64,000 bases of DNA from Aotearoamyces nothofagi (taxonomy: Eukaryota; Ascomycota; Leotiomycetes; Leotiales; Tympanidaceae): positions 682,001-746,000 of the forward strand of contig JADDTR010000007.1 in assembly GCA_015345905.1 (NCBI GenBank), in the 5' to 3' direction. The notes beneath the pieces were generated by a model. That model was not told the origin of the DNA, did no database searches, and saw only the letters and a list, made by a program, of their open reading frames with translations. A program made the position numbers and the translations under genes. Below are positions 11,401-23,460 of the stretch, one piece after another (the first letter of the stretch is position 1; every line of letters starts with the position of its first letter).

Positions 11401-13355
11401 GAGCAGATTCATTATCAGGAGTTACATTATCCCGCATTACAGCTGCTGAGGAGAGCCTCGTTCTGGATAAACTTCAATTGATCATCAAGTGGGGCGGAGA
11501 ACCAACCCACTCAGCACGATACCAAGCTCAGGAGCTTGGGGAGAATATGCGGAATGATCTTCTCCTAATGAACAAAGAAGTGCTAGACGAGGTACACGTC
11601 TTTAGCAGTTCCGAAAGACGTGTCACGACAAGTGCACAGATATGGGCAGCCTCCTTCTTGAATAAGAAGGAGCTTGCGCCTGGTTATATCACTATACGTA
11701 AGGATCTCCTGGATGACTCGAATGCTGCCAAGGATGAGATGGATAAAGTTAAGAAGAAGCTGAAAGTGCTCCTGCGCAAGGGAAATGAGCCACCACCACA
11801 ATTCGCATGGCCCTCGAACCTACCAGAACCATCAATTGTACAGAGAAATGTGGTACAACTCATGAATTTCCATCGCCGAGTTATGAAGCATAACTATAGC
11901 AAGCTCTTTGGCGGTGCATCTACATCTCTCAATAAGATTGCGAATCCGGTACCAAAGACAACCGCAGAATCGCGACAGAAACCCTCAGTAGATCAGTCTC
12001 ACCATGCCATGGCACAAGCAACAGCAACGAACAGCATCCAAGCTAGATGGTGCTGTGGAGAGGATGCCGAGCTTTTCAGAGAGCGATGGGAGAAACTCTT
12101 TAGTGAATTTTGTGATGGAGATAAGGTCGATCCAAGTAAAATTTCTGAGCTATACGATACGATGAAATTCGACGCCTTGCATAATCGTCAGTTCTTAGAA
12201 TGGATATTCACGCCTAGTGAGCAAATCCTTGCAGAAGGGGCGTCTACGATTCAAGAGACTGTCGATCTGCATCGGGACCAAGAAGAAGCCAAGGTTACAG
12301 ACGATGCAAAGGTCAACAAGAATGAGACTGTGCCAATAGAGAAGGCGGACACAAATAAAAGTGTCTCGAGAAAATTATTTAGACGACGGCCCTCGAACGC
12401 AATGCTCGCAAAAACAGCCAACGAAGAGACATTTCCGGAGCAATATTTCCATCTCTTCACTGGAAGTAGCCAGAAGAAGGTGAAAACCGATATCAGATTG
12501 GAGAAGCTGAGAGAATTGTATAGGTTGGCCAAGGTACTTTTCGACTTTATCTGCCCTCAAGAATATGGCATAACGGATAGTGAGAAGCTTGAGATCGGGC
12601 TCTTGACATCGCTGCCGCTGCTGCAAGAGATAGTGCAAGATCTCGAAGAAATGCAAGCTTCTGATGATGCGAAGTCCTTTTTCTACTTCACTAAAGAATC
12701 CCATATCTACACCCTTCTCAATTCCATCCTAGAAGGCGGAATCGAAACCAAAATCAAGCGCTCCGCGATCCCTGAACTCGACTATCTTTCGCAGATCTGC
12801 TTTGAGTTATACGAATCAGAAACTACAGCAAAGCCGCCAGTCTCAGATGGATGTTCAGAACAAACCTTTGCCTATAGCATCAGAATTACTATAAGTCCTG
12901 GCTGTCACACATATGATCCTTTGGATATACAACTTGATAGCAAGCATTGTATTGGTTGTGCACCGAGGCGAAGCCTGACGTTGCACCAGGACTGGAAGGA
13001 GGTCATCGACACACTACGTGCAAAGTTTCACCAGTAAGTGCTTCACTTAGGATTTCATTCCCAACAGAACTAACGTAGCATTTACAGAGTCAAATTGCCA
13101 AAATCTTTCCTAGCTATTAATCTTAGCGAAAGCCACACGTTTCACAAGAAGGAGAACCTCGAGGGAGACTCTACGTATAGCAATATGAAGGACAGTGGGG
13201 AGCTGGATACCGACATCACAAAAGAGAAGGATACGGAAGTCGCAACTAATGGGAATACAACAAGTAGCAGCAGTATGACACAGCAGGATGCCGATGAGGA
13301 TGTGAAGCAGGATAGTGAGCGTGTTTCAGCCGAGGCTAAAGAGTTACAAGAGTAG
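8427..13355 (+). CDS. VIP1: VIP1/ASP1 inositol pyrophosphate kinase-phosphatase (PPIP5K)
   Basis: Exons 8427..9297, 9345..9497, 9557..9578, 9677..13033 and 13088..13355 give 1556 residues. It makes and breaks inositol pyrophosphates (1-InsP7/InsP8), which act in phosphate sensing and polarised growth. About 290 disordered Ser/Thr-rich residues precede the ATP-grasp kinase, which starts near [11 protein letters not shown] and includes the [12 protein letters not shown] segment. The histidine-acid-phosphatase-like domain begins at [11 protein letters not shown] (near residue 787) and includes [14 protein letters not shown]. The third exon is only 22 nt (DIENWPVC), and the frame before and after it fits the family. 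A Ser/Pro-rich linker joins the domains, and the C-terminal tail is acidic. Both catalytic halves look intact. Confidence 0.94.
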
Positions 13356-14339
13356 GAGGTATGCTTGTATAATTAGAATAGCACCATATGTAAATAAGGA
13401 ATCGTGTACACCACCCTATCCTCCTATTAAAACACGTAGAAGATGCCCATCTGTTCCAATTCGGCCAAGTAGGATCGACAATGGAAAGGCTCGCTTCCAG
13501 ATATTAGGAGTCCATGATGGATAGCATGGGTCATGGCTCGAACAAGGCGCGAACAGGCGCAAGAATCAAAACGACGGCTACGTCGAAGTAGACGCCTGCC
13601 CCTCATCTCTTTTCGAAGTAAGCTTTGGTGGCTCAAGTTTTGAGCTTTCGGTCGTGCCAAATATCTCGCTTGGATCTCGACCTCATTGGCCCGCCCTCGG
13701 GGGCTGAGGAAGCGGTGGAGATGAGATCTTGGGGGCGTGCTCGCGGCATCCGTCCCCAGAAAACGATGGCGTTTCTGGCCAGGCGCGCGCCCTGCTCTCC
13801 TGGCACCTGCCAACAACCCTCCCCCCAGGCCGGTCACCTGATGCTACCGTCTGCCGCCTGGGCCTGCATTCCGTCCCAGGGCCTCTTCATTTCCGGGATC
13901 GGTGGCTGGATGGGCGACGCTGGCGGCGACGCTGGCCGTGCTAGTCATACTCCGCACTCGTAAACCCGGGGGCCAACACGCGCGCGACGAGGCATTCTTA
14001 GCCTGTCTAGCTCGCCGCTTTCGTACCGAGCGGGCATCTGTCGCTCCAGTGCACGTCCGTGAGGATCAGGAAGCAATAACCAAGGCGAGAATGGGCATCT
14101 TGGCGGGTGAAATTTATGAGTCGTGTAGCCACTTGCACCAAACGATTTGCAGCAAGTGATTTGCAGCGATGCAGCTGATTCTTACATAAAGGAATGAGGG
14201 AGGACTCATTTCTCCCCGACTCTCTTACTATCTAATGCAAAAATACATGTCGCTTTTCTAGACTTTATTATACCCTTTATAATCGACTCTATAACACTCA
14301 GTACTCTTCCGACTTGTACGGTACAGAGGACTTTCAAAA
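13356..14339. other. Intergenic region with a GC-rich core, no gene seen
   Basis: About 980 bases. The central part (roughly 13650-14060) is markedly GC-rich compared with its flanks. It carries overlapping open frames on both strands with low-complexity, Arg/Ala/Pro-rich translations. I see no recognisable domain or RNA gene. Confidence 0.5.
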
Positions 14340-15107
14340 ATGGCTTTTACAGCACCCTTCAAGACGCCTGTTCCTCCAGCTACCGATAATCCTATAGTTG
14401 CTCCAGCTCAGGCTACGACCTATCCTCCCCCGGTTGCTGGGAACCAGGAAGCTGCTCCAGTAGACGATATCACCGACTGGATAAACCGCATTAAAGCTGC
14501 CGTTGACCATCCAGAGACTATTTCGGCACCTGCACCTGCTGAATCGACAACATGGCACAACAGGTTTATCGCCTTCTTCGAACCTATTGATACTTGTAAG
14601 TCTTCATGCCGATAATTCCACTATTGTAAAGCAGTTGCTCAACGGCTTCGAGGTCTCATCACGTGCTGCTGTCCTTGCGTTACTTTTGGCAAGACCCATC
14701 ATCGTCTGAGGAAGGACGCCCATCTGAAAGACTACTCTGCAGTCAATTCTACTGTAAGTTATGTGCACAAACTTTTGAACAGTTTTGATTACTGACACTT
14801 CAAGTGTCTTGGATACTGGGTATCCGCCATGTGCTGCATCCATTTAGGTCTTCAAGTCCTTCAGAGACACGATATCCGATCGAAATACCACTTGCAAGGC
14901 GACTGCGCGATGGACTTTCTGCGTGCATGCTGCTGCCCATGGTGTGATCTGTGAGTTCTGGATCCTAGATATTTCCAAGATTGGAACAATCTGCTAATAA
15001 TTAATAGGGTTCAACAAGATAAGGAGGCCGAATACCAGTCCCTCGCCCAGGCACAGGTCACTACGCAGCAACCCCAGCCCCAGGCTGAGATGAAGCTGCC
15101 AGTTTAG
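14340..15107 (+). CDS. PLAC8-family Cys-rich protein
   Basis: Exons 14340..14595, 14635..14753, 14805..14950 and 15008..15107 give 206 residues. A Pro/Ala-rich N-terminus of about 70 residues leads into a PLAC8 (DUF614) domain. This shows TCCCPCVTFGKTHHRL (about residues 95-110), a Cys-rich central segment (CLGYWVSAMCCIHLG), and the closing RACCCPWCDLVQQDKE (about 158-173). This CCxPC-type pattern is the family hallmark. The family includes plant fruit-weight/cadmium-resistance proteins, membrane-associated and involved in growth control or metal handling. The role in fungi is not settled. The end is Gln/Pro-rich. Confidence 0.85.
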
Positions 15108-15813
15108 GAACACGTACCAGAAGGGAAGCTGGAGGAATGTAACCGATTTAATACCAGATTTTAACTCTTTCAATATGACTATGTTTCTTCGATCCGGATG
15201 TAGAATTGCGATGAATGTGTTGCGTATGTGAAGAGCTGACCGTCGTCTGCAAGCTGTCGACAATAACAGAAGGGAAAGTACGGAGGGCCAGTAACGATAA
15301 TGACGATAGCGTTGCTCGCTACCCCGCTGGCCTCGAACCTCCGCTGGCGTTCCCCGGCCGAACATGCGATTTGCCTTCCCACCAAAAACAACCTTAAATC
15401 GACCATGTACTCTGCATTTAATATGCTGAAACCTACGCATAATGCGCAGCACTGTGAGGAGGTTAAGTATATGCCTTTATCTTTCCCTTCTCCTCTCTCT
15501 TGCCTCTTCCTTCTCTTCTGGACTTTGTAGGGTCGCATAAAAGGTCAGTGGATTGCTTGGAGCGATCATCGCGTTTTCATTGGCTTCGAGTGCAATCAGG
15601 GTCGGCGTCAGGTCAGTGTCATGCTGGCAATGATACATACCTCACGTGGCCGCTTTGACGACTACATGGCCAACGACACTATTTCGCCTGACAGTATATG
15701 AACCTCTGAAAGGGCTTCTTGCCATTCCAGATCTTCACCGTGATCTTGGCACTTGCAGGATCTCTTAATGGAAGTATGCGTTGTGGACGAGTTGTGACAG
15801 AGTCTTGCTGATC
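15108..15813. other. Intergenic region, no gene seen
   Basis: About 700 bases between the PLAC8 gene and the membrane-protein gene. Overlapping open frames at 14994-15538 on both strands have no recognisable domain. The frame of the next gene extends to a TTG at 15781, but its first ATG is at 15814. Confidence 0.5.
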
Positions 15814-16875
15814 ATGCCTCAGAAACGATTTCTTCCCTGGCCGGCAAGCCCAATCGCGGGACTGTCACTATCATCCTCAGGTCTGCTTGCATTGGCAGAT
15901 CTTAGCACTATCGCGAATCGGACAGCCTTGACAGGAACTTCATCTTGGTGGGATATTTTTGTTCTTGCACCTGGCATCCATTACCAACAAGCCGCTGAGT
16001 CTATTGGGATCGCTCAAAATGTTGGTCAACCCGAGGTGATGAACTTACGCACCGGAGGCAGTAGACTAGTCACAAATGCTGCAACCATCCGTTACTTGAA
16101 TAGAGTATCAAGAAAGGACAAACTAGTCACACTTGATGTTGGAGGGACGACCCGTGTTGGCAAGCGGGCGAGGCCTGTCGGGTTTGGCCAGCGAGCCCAG
16201 ATATTCCAAACAGAAACTCCACCAAGCTCCAAGATATCCGCCGTACTCTACCTACTTAGTCCACTACTCACTGTCGCAGCAATCGTCATGATGATTTTGA
16301 CGAGAGACTGGTGGGGAGTGGGAGTCATAGTTGTGCTCATGGCCGCACGTGCTTTGAATATCTGGATTATCCGAGCACGAACAGAAATCAAACCTAGACC
16401 TTCCCACGCCGACAACTCCCTTGAGATGTGGTGGATCTATCTTGACGATAACCGTCAAATCCGCCTCCGCGGCCTGACTCATGATCTGGAAGCCATCACT
16501 ACCGGCCAATGGATGGATGCTAAAACGAACATCCAGGGCTACCTCGAAGCGATAGCTAAGCTGCTCGTCTACCTAGTTGCTGTGCTCTCTGGCAACATGC
16601 ACCAGACGGGAGATATGACAATGATTATTCTGCTCATCTGCTCCGCCGCCCTGCTAGCCCTGAGCAACGCCGAGAACATCACGTTCAACATGAACGGCAG
16701 AGTTGCCACCGTCACGGACCATACCTTGCCAGATGCCGAAAGCGCAAACACCCTGCCTCCGCTTTCGAACCCGAGCAGCGGCTATCCGAACTCGGCCAGC
16801 GATTTTGAGAAAGCAGAGGTTACGGGAGTGATTGACAGTCCCTATCCCTCCTCCGCCGATATCAATTATATATGA
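15814..16875 (+). CDS. Uncharacterised fungal membrane protein
   Basis: A single exon of 353 residues from the first ATG (MPQKRFLPWPASPIAG). At least four hydrophobic segments are visible: an N-terminal one around residues 12-30; a pair around 140-190 (ISAVLYLLSPLLTVAAIV, VGVIVVLMAARALNIWII) separated by RDWWG; and a pair around 250-295 (AIAKLLVYLVAVLSG, MIILLICSAALLALS). A soluble loop between the pairs contains WWIYLDDNRQIRLRG and DLEAITTGQWMD. The tail is Ser/Pro-rich and cytosolic-looking. I recognise a pattern seen in hypothetical mould membrane proteins but cannot name a function. An additional 5' exon cannot be excluded. Confidence 0.7.
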   Translation: MPQKRFLPWPASPIAGLSLSSSGLLALADLSTIANRTALTGTSSWWDIFVLAPGIHYQQAAESIGIAQNVGQPEVMNLRTGGSRLVTNAATIRYLNRVSRKDKLVTLDVGGTTRVGKRARPVGFGQRAQIFQTETPPSSKISAVLYLLSPLLTVAAIVMMILTRDWWGVGVIVVLMAARALNIWIIRARTEIKPRPSHADNSLEMWWIYLDDNRQIRLRGLTHDLEAITTGQWMDAKTNIQGYLEAIAKLLVYLVAVLSGNMHQTGDMTMIILLICSAALLALSNAENITFNMNGRVATVTDHTLPDAESANTLPPLSNPSSGYPNSASDFEKAEVTGVIDSPYPSSADINYI

Positions 16876-17525
16876 GTGTTCGCAATTGCGACGTTTTGGA
16901 GTAATGCGCATATAGCTAGGGGGTTTTGGAACAGCTTGCAAGCCGTATGTTATCAAAGAACAAGAGGATTAGATGTAGTCTTGCCGCGAGGATTTACTGG
17001 CGTTTAGGTGGTTTAGGATTAATAATAGGGGCCATAGGCATTCGATCACTGCTCTGATAATAAATAGCACGATATACATCCACTATCTCACTCTTCTGTT
17101 CAGGTTATCGCTCCTCTAGTTCCTACCTCGACGATCATATTATGTCTTTTTTATAGGCCACAGGGGATATAGTTGCGACACGCAGTTAATACAACGCACA
17201 GTGTTACCAAGGGCCCTATTCCTCGAGCATTCCAACACATCTCTCCGTGCTTTCCCAACGTGCTTTCTCAACATGCTAATACGCCAACGGCACGTGAGAA
17301 AAGCGATCGTTGCAAGATGGTATACAGCTTATCCTACACGTGCATTCTAGCCTTCCCAAATCCAAGCCACCTATGCAGCCAGTCCTAAACAAACAGGTTT
17401 TTTGACGCTACTATGCTTAATTTATCGTACAGTACAGTACAGTCCACGAACCGTGGGCAAAAAGGTTCACGATAGGATCCGCTCTCGACATCGTACACGA
17501 TCTATCTATCTCCGAGACACAGCAT
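16876..17525. other. Intergenic region, no gene seen
   Basis: About 650 bases between the convergent ends of the membrane-protein gene and the mitochondrial EF-G gene. Presumably two 3' UTRs. Short frames only. Confidence 0.5.
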
Positions 17526-20213
17526 CTACGACTTCTTACTCTTCTCTGCAAGCGCCTTCTCGTGCTTCGCAATCAATTCCTTCCTGCGTAGCTGTCAGCT
17601 ACAAGTCTTGATAGGGGATAGTTAATGGTCACGGAAGGGGACTTACTGCAACTGCATCGGCGCAGGGCTATAGTGGCTGAACTCCATGCCAAACTCGCCC
17701 TTTCCCTGCGTCGCCGCTCTCAGCTGGCTGGAGAAGCCAAACATGGCGTTCAGGCTGCAGTCAGCCAGGAGCGTGAAGTCCTCGGGGCCGATCTCCGTGT
17801 CGTTGATGACGGCGTTGCGCTTGTTCAGGAGGCCGACGATGTTGCCCTGGAACTCGTTCGGCGCCGTGATGGTCGTCTTCATCAGGGGCTCGAGGATCTG
17901 GGGTTTGGCTTCCTTGAAGGCCTTGCGGAAGGCTTGCTGCGTTGCGATCTTGAATGCCATTTCCGACGAATCGGTCATGTGCGTTGCGCCGTCGTTGATC
18001 ACCATGCTGGTGCCCAGGACGCGGTGGCCGAGCAGTGGTCCCTTATCGCACGAGGCGAGGAAGCCCTTTTCGCAAGCAAATAAGAACTTTTCAGAGACGG
18101 AGCCGCCGGAGACTTGCTGCTGGAACTTGTTCTCGCCGAGCTCCTCGGTAGGCTCCATGTAGCCCATGACGCGAGCGTAGTCACCTGCACCACCGGTTTG
18201 CTTCTTCAGTAAGTGGTCGAAATCGACGTGTTCTGTGATCGTCTCCCGGTATGCTACTTGCGGTTGTCCGGTTTCGCAGTCGACCTTATATTCACGACGC
18301 ATACGCTCAACGTAGATGTCAAGATGCAGCTCGCCCATGCCGGAGATGATGGTTTCCTGAGACTCAGAATCAACGTGGACTCTGAATGTTGGGTCCTCGC
18401 GTTGGAATCTGTTCATGGCTTTACTGAAGTTACCGGTGTCTTTGGTGTTCTTCGGCTTAATAGAGAGAGAAATCACCGGTTCGGGGACGAACATGGACGA
18501 CATTGAGTATGGGAGGTTACCATCGGTGAATGTGTCACCAGAGGCACAGTCAACGCCAAACACGGCGCAGATCTCACCAGCACCGATTTCGGCCACTTCC
18601 TCCATCTCATCGGAATGCATACGCACAATTCGGGGAACCTTGACTTTCTTGTCTGTCCGGGCGTTGAAGACGTTCATGCCCTTCTTCAATGATCCTTGAT
18701 ATACCCGAATGTACGTCAATTGACCGAAATTGCTCTCTTCGAGCTTGAAAGCAAGTCCGACGAAAGGCAATGAGTTGTACGACACGAGCTTTACTTGGGC
18801 CTCGCCTCTCCGTTTATCAAGGGCCAGGTTCTCAACCTCCGCAGGGTTTGGAAGATAGTCGCAGACTGCATCCAGCATAGGTTGAACACTCTTATCGGCC
18901 AGTGCACTTCCCATCATAACAGGTGTGAAAGCTCTTGCGATTGTCGCTCGACGTATGGCAGCCTTTAGCTGTAGTTCAGTTGGCGTCCTCTCGTCCAAGA
19001 AGATTTCCGCGATTTCATCATCCACATCAGCGAGTGTCTCAATGAGCATCTTTCTCCTTTCTTCTGCCACTGGCCTCACATCGGCAGGAATTTCATCCGT
19101 CTCCCGAATTATAGTTCCCTTCTCGCCCTCATTGTAGATAGCCTTCATTCTAACCAAATCCACCACACCCACAAAGCTGTCTTCAGATCCAATTGGCACC
19201 TGGATTGCAGCAGCTGGCATTCGGAGTTTCTGGTTGATCTGGTCCACAGCTTTGAAAGGGTTGGCACCCATACGATCCATCTTGTTGATGAAGCTGATTC
19301 TGGGAACATTGTATCTTCGCATTTGCCTGTCAACTGTGATGGTCTGACTCTGTACCCCGCTGACAGCGCAAAGAATCATGACAGCACCATCGAGCACTCG
19401 CAGGGCACGCTCTACTTCGATTGTGAAATCGATATGGCCAGGCGTATCGATCAAGTTGATGTGATATGTCTGGTCCTTCCCATTCTCCTTCTTAACCCAG
19501 TCGCAAAAGGTCGCTGCGCTTTGGATCGTAATACCCTTCTCTCTCTCCAATTCCATAGAATCCATCTTCGCGCCTACCGCATCTTTGCCACGGACTTCAT
19601 GAATCGACTTTATTCGGCCCGTGTAGAAGAGGACTCGCTCAGTTGCGGTAGTTTTGCCACTATCGATATGTGCCTACATAGTCATATCCATTAGTCTCTC
19701 CTACTACGTAGCGCTGGCTTCGATGGTTGCAAAGGCAACATAAGTCGCTTCGTTCAGTACTCACAGCAATACCAATGTTCCTGACTCTCGACAACCTGCT
19801 TGCCTCTTCCGGATTCAGATTATCAATGATTGTCTCTTGGTCGAGAGAAGCCGGGTCAGCAGCAGCTTTCTGGAGTCTATGATCACAGTCTATCAGCACA
19901 GTTCTCGCGACATAAAACACTCACTCCGTTCACTCTCTTTAATTAGGCGTAATTCGGTTCTTCTTTTGATTGTCGCGGGCAAGAACACACCAAGAAAAAA
20001 AACTTACACGGCCTCCGCAACCCCAGCTCTAACCCTCAAACTCTGTGAGAAATACCTCCTACCCTCTCCTAAAGCCAGACGCCGGCTCGTCCCGGTCTGG
20101 GACAGAACTCGCGATTGTGCAGAGAGGCATTGGAATCTCCCTCCCACTCTTGGGATGCTCTGCAAACCTCTGCCGGCAGCTGCAGCTGACCTAACAGCTC
20201 TTTGCGCCCTCAT
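17526..20213 (-). CDS. MEF1: Mitochondrial elongation factor G (MEF1)
   Basis: Exons complement(20008..20213), (19765..19876), (17647..19673) and (17526..17583) give 800 residues. This is the translocation GTPase of mitochondrial ribosomes. The N-terminal 90 residues are Arg/Ser/Ala-rich without acidic residues at the start, as expected for a matrix-targeting leader. G1 is AHIDSGKTT (residues 107-115, directly after intron 2). G2 is in [11 protein letters not shown]3 is DTPGHIDF and G4 is NKMD. Domains II-V follow, with [10 protein letters not shown] in domain III and the conserved ending [13 protein letters not shown] 58-nt last exon adds a Lys-rich tail ([14 protein letters not shown]). The frame runs upstream to a TTG at 20249, and 20213 is the first ATG. 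A CACGTGAC box at 20341 lies about 130 bases upstream. Confidence 0.95.
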
Positions 20214-20340
20214 CTTCGAACCTATCGTTAATTGACTTGAAAGGGACAAAAGCTCCTTGTCGTCCTATCACCGCCGCTCCACAACTATTTTTCGCGGCTG
20301 ACTAGGATTTACCGAGGCTATCCCTGCCGACTTACCTACA

Positions 20341-20348
20341 CACGTGAC
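20341..20348. promoter_or_regulatory. CACGTGAC E-box upstream of MEF1
   Basis: The sequence CACGTGAC lies about 130 bases upstream of the EF-G start. In fungi this motif binds Cbf1/bHLH factors and is common before mitochondrial and respiratory genes. Function here is inferred from sequence only. Confidence 0.35.
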
Positions 20349-20599
20349 ATCTTTTATTTCCCCTATATGTAGCGACTCGGCGGGCCTATAGTGCTACTCC
20401 ATAATAATAATAATACAATACAGTGTTCTGGGATTATTATTGTTAGCGCCTTGCTACAGTGGAGCAATGCCGCTTTGGATTTCTAATGATGATTACTATA
20501 ACGTCAAAGACAATTTATATAGCATTTGTACTGTAGATATCTTCTAAATTATAGCTTCAATCAATTCAATATATCTCTCGCTTTAATTTTGAATTCTGA

Positions 20600-21660
20600 T
20601 CCTCTAGAGCCTGAGTTTAATAGACCAGCAACTCCAGAAGCCTAGATTATACCAGATCTTGGAGCATTTGAGCCTTCGGACAATGATGATGACGATGACA
20701 ATAACAATGACGATGTCCAATTAACACTACCTCAACGATGAAAAAAGGCCAAGCCTTTAAGCCGAGATAAACATATTGAGATTAAGCTTATATATCGTTT
20801 ACATTATAATTATAAGCAAATTTATAATAAGTTGGGCTATATATTTCGACAGATTCAATATACAGTTTACAATAGACCTACTCCTCAATATAGGAGTAAA
20901 AAAGGTCCGACGACAGTTCTCAAAACTCCTCAGCATCAAGAACTCTAGAATTGGATTGAGCGGTCGCTATCAAATCGAAGCGCTCCTTGGCCAGAAATTC
21001 TATATGAGTTAGAATGGTATTGTAGCTTTGATGCTATTAAAACAGTAATGTTACAACTTGGTTATAAGTGTAGAATCAAACGCCGTCGTCCTCCTCAAAC
21101 TGTATAAATACAAGAACTACAATTTAATTTTACTTTTGATCATGAGCCTTGGACAACAAATATATAGATTAAGATTCTCTGGTCTGATGATGAAACTTGG
21201 ATATTCTCTGGCTCCTATAGTCGACGCTAGATTACTCATAAGGACCACGAAGAATTTGCCTCTTGTACAATAGATAATTATATACACAAGAGAGGCTGGA
21301 TGTTTTGGGCATCATTTGCTGGTAGAAAAAAGGGACCAGCTATCATTTGGAAAAAAGAATAGGGATCAATTAATCAATGGACATATCAGGAGTATATTAT
21401 TCCTGTTGTTGATGAATAGATGCAGGCAAATCCAGGATATATCTTCATGCAAGATGGAGCACCAGGACATCGAGTACAAAGTACAATTGCTGAACTTGGG
21501 CGTCGTGGAATTGAGATACTTTCTTGGCCACCGTTTAGTCCAGACTTCAATCCAATTGAACGAGGATCTGACCTTTACGAGGGGGCCAAACCGATCGTCG
21601 AGGTTGCCTAGTAGGGCCTACGAGTAAACCGCAAGCATCACGTCGATTTACACAGTGTAT
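20600..21660 (+). mobile_element. Decayed Tc1/mariner-type DNA transposon
   Basis: A strongly AT-rich block in which conceptual translations recall fungal Tc1/mariner transposases. An N-terminal helix-turn-helix part around 20765-20930 resembles LSRDKHIEIKLIYRL with RPTPQYRSK. A central piece around 21170-21200 reads IWSDDETW. The DDE/D end around 21445-21560 reads QDGAPGHRV and WPPFSPDFNPIE. The frame is broken many times, with stops between all these parts. Directly after NPIE the DNA becomes GC-richer and no longer looks like transposase, so the 3' end may be replaced or deleted. I could not define terminal inverted repeats. Dense TA content and loss of CG fit repeat-induced point mutation. 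It is inactive. Confidence 0.8.
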
Positions 21661-21876
21661 TTGAGTTGAGGCAGAGCTTTTTCCATGCTGCATTAAGTCG
21701 TCAATTCATATGCTAGATACTAGCTAGATCTACAGAATGGTGCTATTTAACCATAAATCAATACTAGATTCCTAGCATTGGGCCCAATGCTGTGTTACAC
21801 CTTACTCCCTCGAATCCCACCGGCCGTGTCGGATTCCCTATATATTTTACCTCGTGAAGTCCCAAAAAGAAATTAA

Positions 21877-23460
21877 TCAGATCCATGCGAATAGACCGCC
21901 GCCAACAAGCATCAGTCCTATACTGCCACTCAGAAGGACAACCTTTGACCAGTCAAATGGGTCAAGTCCTCGAGCGGCGTCATTAGAGAACCCGCTAGCG
22001 GCACTCAGGTCAGTCTGTGTTGCAACCGCTGCATTTGTTACTGAGCCAGCTGCTGTAGTCTCACTAGCACCTGCTCCCACTTTAGGAATACCAGTTGCAG
22101 TTTGTGTGACGGCTGCTTCGCCAGTCGCTGTAGTAGCATCAGGAATAGGAGCGCCCTGAGATGCAAATGGGACAACGTTTGACGACGTAGAGTTGAAGTC
22201 GGTCTGTGCAATACCGATGCGGTTATTCTGCAAGTCGTAGACCACGTACGCAGAACGTAGGAAAGTGTCACCAAATAAGATTGGGAGGTCTCCAGCTGCT
22301 TCAATACCCAGTTGGCATGCCTTTTCACCATTAGAATAGGTGGGTGATCTACCATTACTCAGAGTGAGTGGCAAGACAAGTTCGGAAACTGGGACTTTAA
22401 TGATTGGGCCGCCGACACCAGCAAAGCCATAATTCAGCGTTCCGTCATTGTCGGCAAGTGAGCAAGGGACAACTGTGGCACCTAATTGTGTGTCTACTGT
22501 AGCACCCAGCTCCTCAAAAACTAGTTCTGCGATATCGTCCGGTAGGAGAGTAAGCGTCGTTCCTGAATCAAGAATGGCAGCTATAGCGAATGAGGATGTC
22601 GTTAGATTGTCGGTTCCGGAAGAACTCGAAGCAGAGAGTGATGTAAACGCCACTGTGAAGGAGGTAGTGTTGCCGCCTCGCGTAGAAGGATATATATCAA
22701 TAGATGCTAGACTGCCGACGTACTTCTTCGTATCAATGCCTCCAAATAAAATAGAGCCGGTAGAAGCCTCTAGGTCATCTAACCACAGACTATATGCTTG
22801 GGTTGGGATAATACCTGCAGCAACCATAGCATCAGGGAGATTTGGATATGACGTTCCATTCCCTGTGAATACATTGGCTTCGGAGTTGTTGTAGCCTATG
22901 CCCATGATACCGACAGGAATCGTGGTATCTGTAGCAAGACCCATCTCAAACCCGGCGAGACTTGCGCTGCCTATCGAGAAAGTGTCCTGAAAATAATCCC
23001 CACTGGCGCCCGAACCATCCACATATGATATATTGAACTCGTCGGTGCCAACGTCTTGGAACGTCGAGGACTGGCTAGCATCCACTAGATGGCGATGATG
23101 TCAGTTATGATATATATTTATAGGTCGCCAAGAAGATCAAGACTCACAGCTTCCACCATAACATCCTGCATTTGTGCTTGTGCATAGAGCTGCGCTTGAA
23201 CTCGGGACCCATACATCACTGCTGCCGGTGTCGATCTGTAATTGAAAACTTTGTGGAGGTGTCCCAACAGTGACATTCGCAAAGTACAGACCCAGCGCAG
23301 GGACGTTTCCTAAGGCTGCTGCGACCGTTCCTCGTTTTCGAAGTTGTGAAGTCTCCACCTGGCGGTTTTTGACAATACCCATTCGAACGACGCCAGATGC
23401 AGATGCTACCGACAGGAGTGACGAAGCGGCCAAGAGCCCTGAAATGATAGAGGCTTTCAT
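21877..23460 (-). CDS. Secreted aspartic protease, yapsin/pepsin type
   Basis: Exons complement(23148..23460) and (21877..23084) give 506 residues. This is a pepsin-family (A1) aspartyl endopeptidase. A signal peptide (MKASIISGLLAASSLLSVASA) is followed by a propeptide ending near LRKR, a likely Kex2 site. The first active site is IDTGSSDVW (near residue 78) and the second is LDSGTTLTLLPDD. The Tyr-flap region follows intron 1 (SYVDGSGASGDY). The C-terminus is Thr/Ala/Ser-rich and ends in a hydrophobic stretch (VVLLSGSIGLMLVGGGLFAWI), fitting a GPI-anchor signal or a membrane anchor as in yapsins. Such enzymes act at the cell wall or outside the cell. Confidence 0.93.

Noticed and set aside
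13427-13963. Overlapping Arg/Ala/Pro-rich frames in the GC-rich island
   Set aside because: GC-rich DNA lacks stop codons by chance, and no family resemblance was seen.
17625-18162. Plus-strand open frames of about 150 codons inside the EF-G gene
   Set aside because: They are antisense shadows of a well conserved coding exon, with no start context or domain.
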